Of a stretch of 21,015 bases of DNA, positions 21,015 to 21,015 are shown one piece after another. The notes under the pieces are model-generated. The model saw only the letters and a list, made by a program, of their open reading frames with translations. It was not told the origin of the DNA and searched no databases. Source of the DNA: Larix sibirica. Its lineage: Eukaryota; Streptophyta; Pinopsida; Pinales; Pinaceae. Every line of letters begins with the position of its first letter. The stretch's first letter is position 1. A program made the translations under genes and the position numbers. The stretch lies in assembly GCA_004151065.3 (NCBI GenBank), contig NWUY0300001944.1:52542-73556 (forward strand), given 5' to 3'.

Positions 21015-21015
21015 G

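Larger units (their letters stand above)
18287..21015. other. Unique region with no recognised gene, rich in short tandem dimers
   Basis: Base composition is more balanced than in the 10-18 kb part. The open frame 18335-18610 (+) could encode 91 residues (containing MACEGIVEYYGFKSRN), but I recognise no domain and cannot call it a gene. Frames at 19559-19774, 19933-20178 and 20607-20798 overlap tandem duplications and look incidental. Six two-copy tandem repeats with 25-53-bp periods lie between 19183 and 20831 and are listed separately. TATAAATAT motifs occur near 19131 and 19184-19223, but no transcript can be assigned. Confidence 0.5.

Noticed and set aside
1-21015. tRNA or rRNA genes
   Set aside because: I found no cloverleaf with A and B boxes and no conserved rRNA blocks. 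The TGGTATCAG matches are primer-binding sites, not tRNA genes.

Overview
The window looks like AT-rich intergenic DNA from a large seed-plant nuclear genome. The evidence is decayed Copia-type retrotransposon sequence with plant initiator-Met tRNA primer-binding sites, a broken plant LRR receptor-kinase ectodomain, a broken patellin (SEC14/GOLD) gene, and long AT-rich stretches with microsatellites. A gymnosperm is my guess from the style of the Gag remnant with two zinc knuckles, but the sequence alone does not prove it. I see no intact protein-coding gene, no rRNA or tRNA gene, and no CRISPR array.

Layout. (1) 1-1007: the 5' end of a minus-strand LTR element running off the left edge. It has a short LTR (about 782-1007), a tRNA-Met primer-binding site, and a GC-richer internal region with degenerate internal duplications and no recognisable Gag or Pol. 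(2) 1534-3115 (+): an LRR receptor-like kinase pseudogene with start, signal peptide, LRRNT and many LRRs, but with stops, frameshifts and no kinase. (3) About 3436-4040 (+): a patellin pseudogene. (4) 4041-7900: AT-rich spacer with nothing recognisable apart from a small tandem duplication. (5) About 7900-9632 (-): a Copia Gag remnant with leader and primer-binding site; its Pol genes are absent. (6) 9633-10590: AT-rich flank, possibly containing the LTR of that Copia element. (7) 10591-14464 and 14466-18286: two copies of one 3.8-kb non-coding segment, separated by a single N at 14465. (8) 18287-21015: a more GC-balanced unique region with six short two-copy tandem duplications and no recognised gene.

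The most consequential observation is (7). The left copy ends at the N and the right copy starts just after it, so the suffix of the left contig equals the prefix of the right contig. The copies are identical at both ends and diverged in the middle. This is the pattern expected from two unmerged, overlapping allelic contigs rather than a biological tandem duplication. If so, the true locus is about 3.8 kb shorter and shows two haplotypes.

No genes here work together as a system. The window is a graveyard of gene fragments and transposable elements, and I found no convincing new biological system in it.
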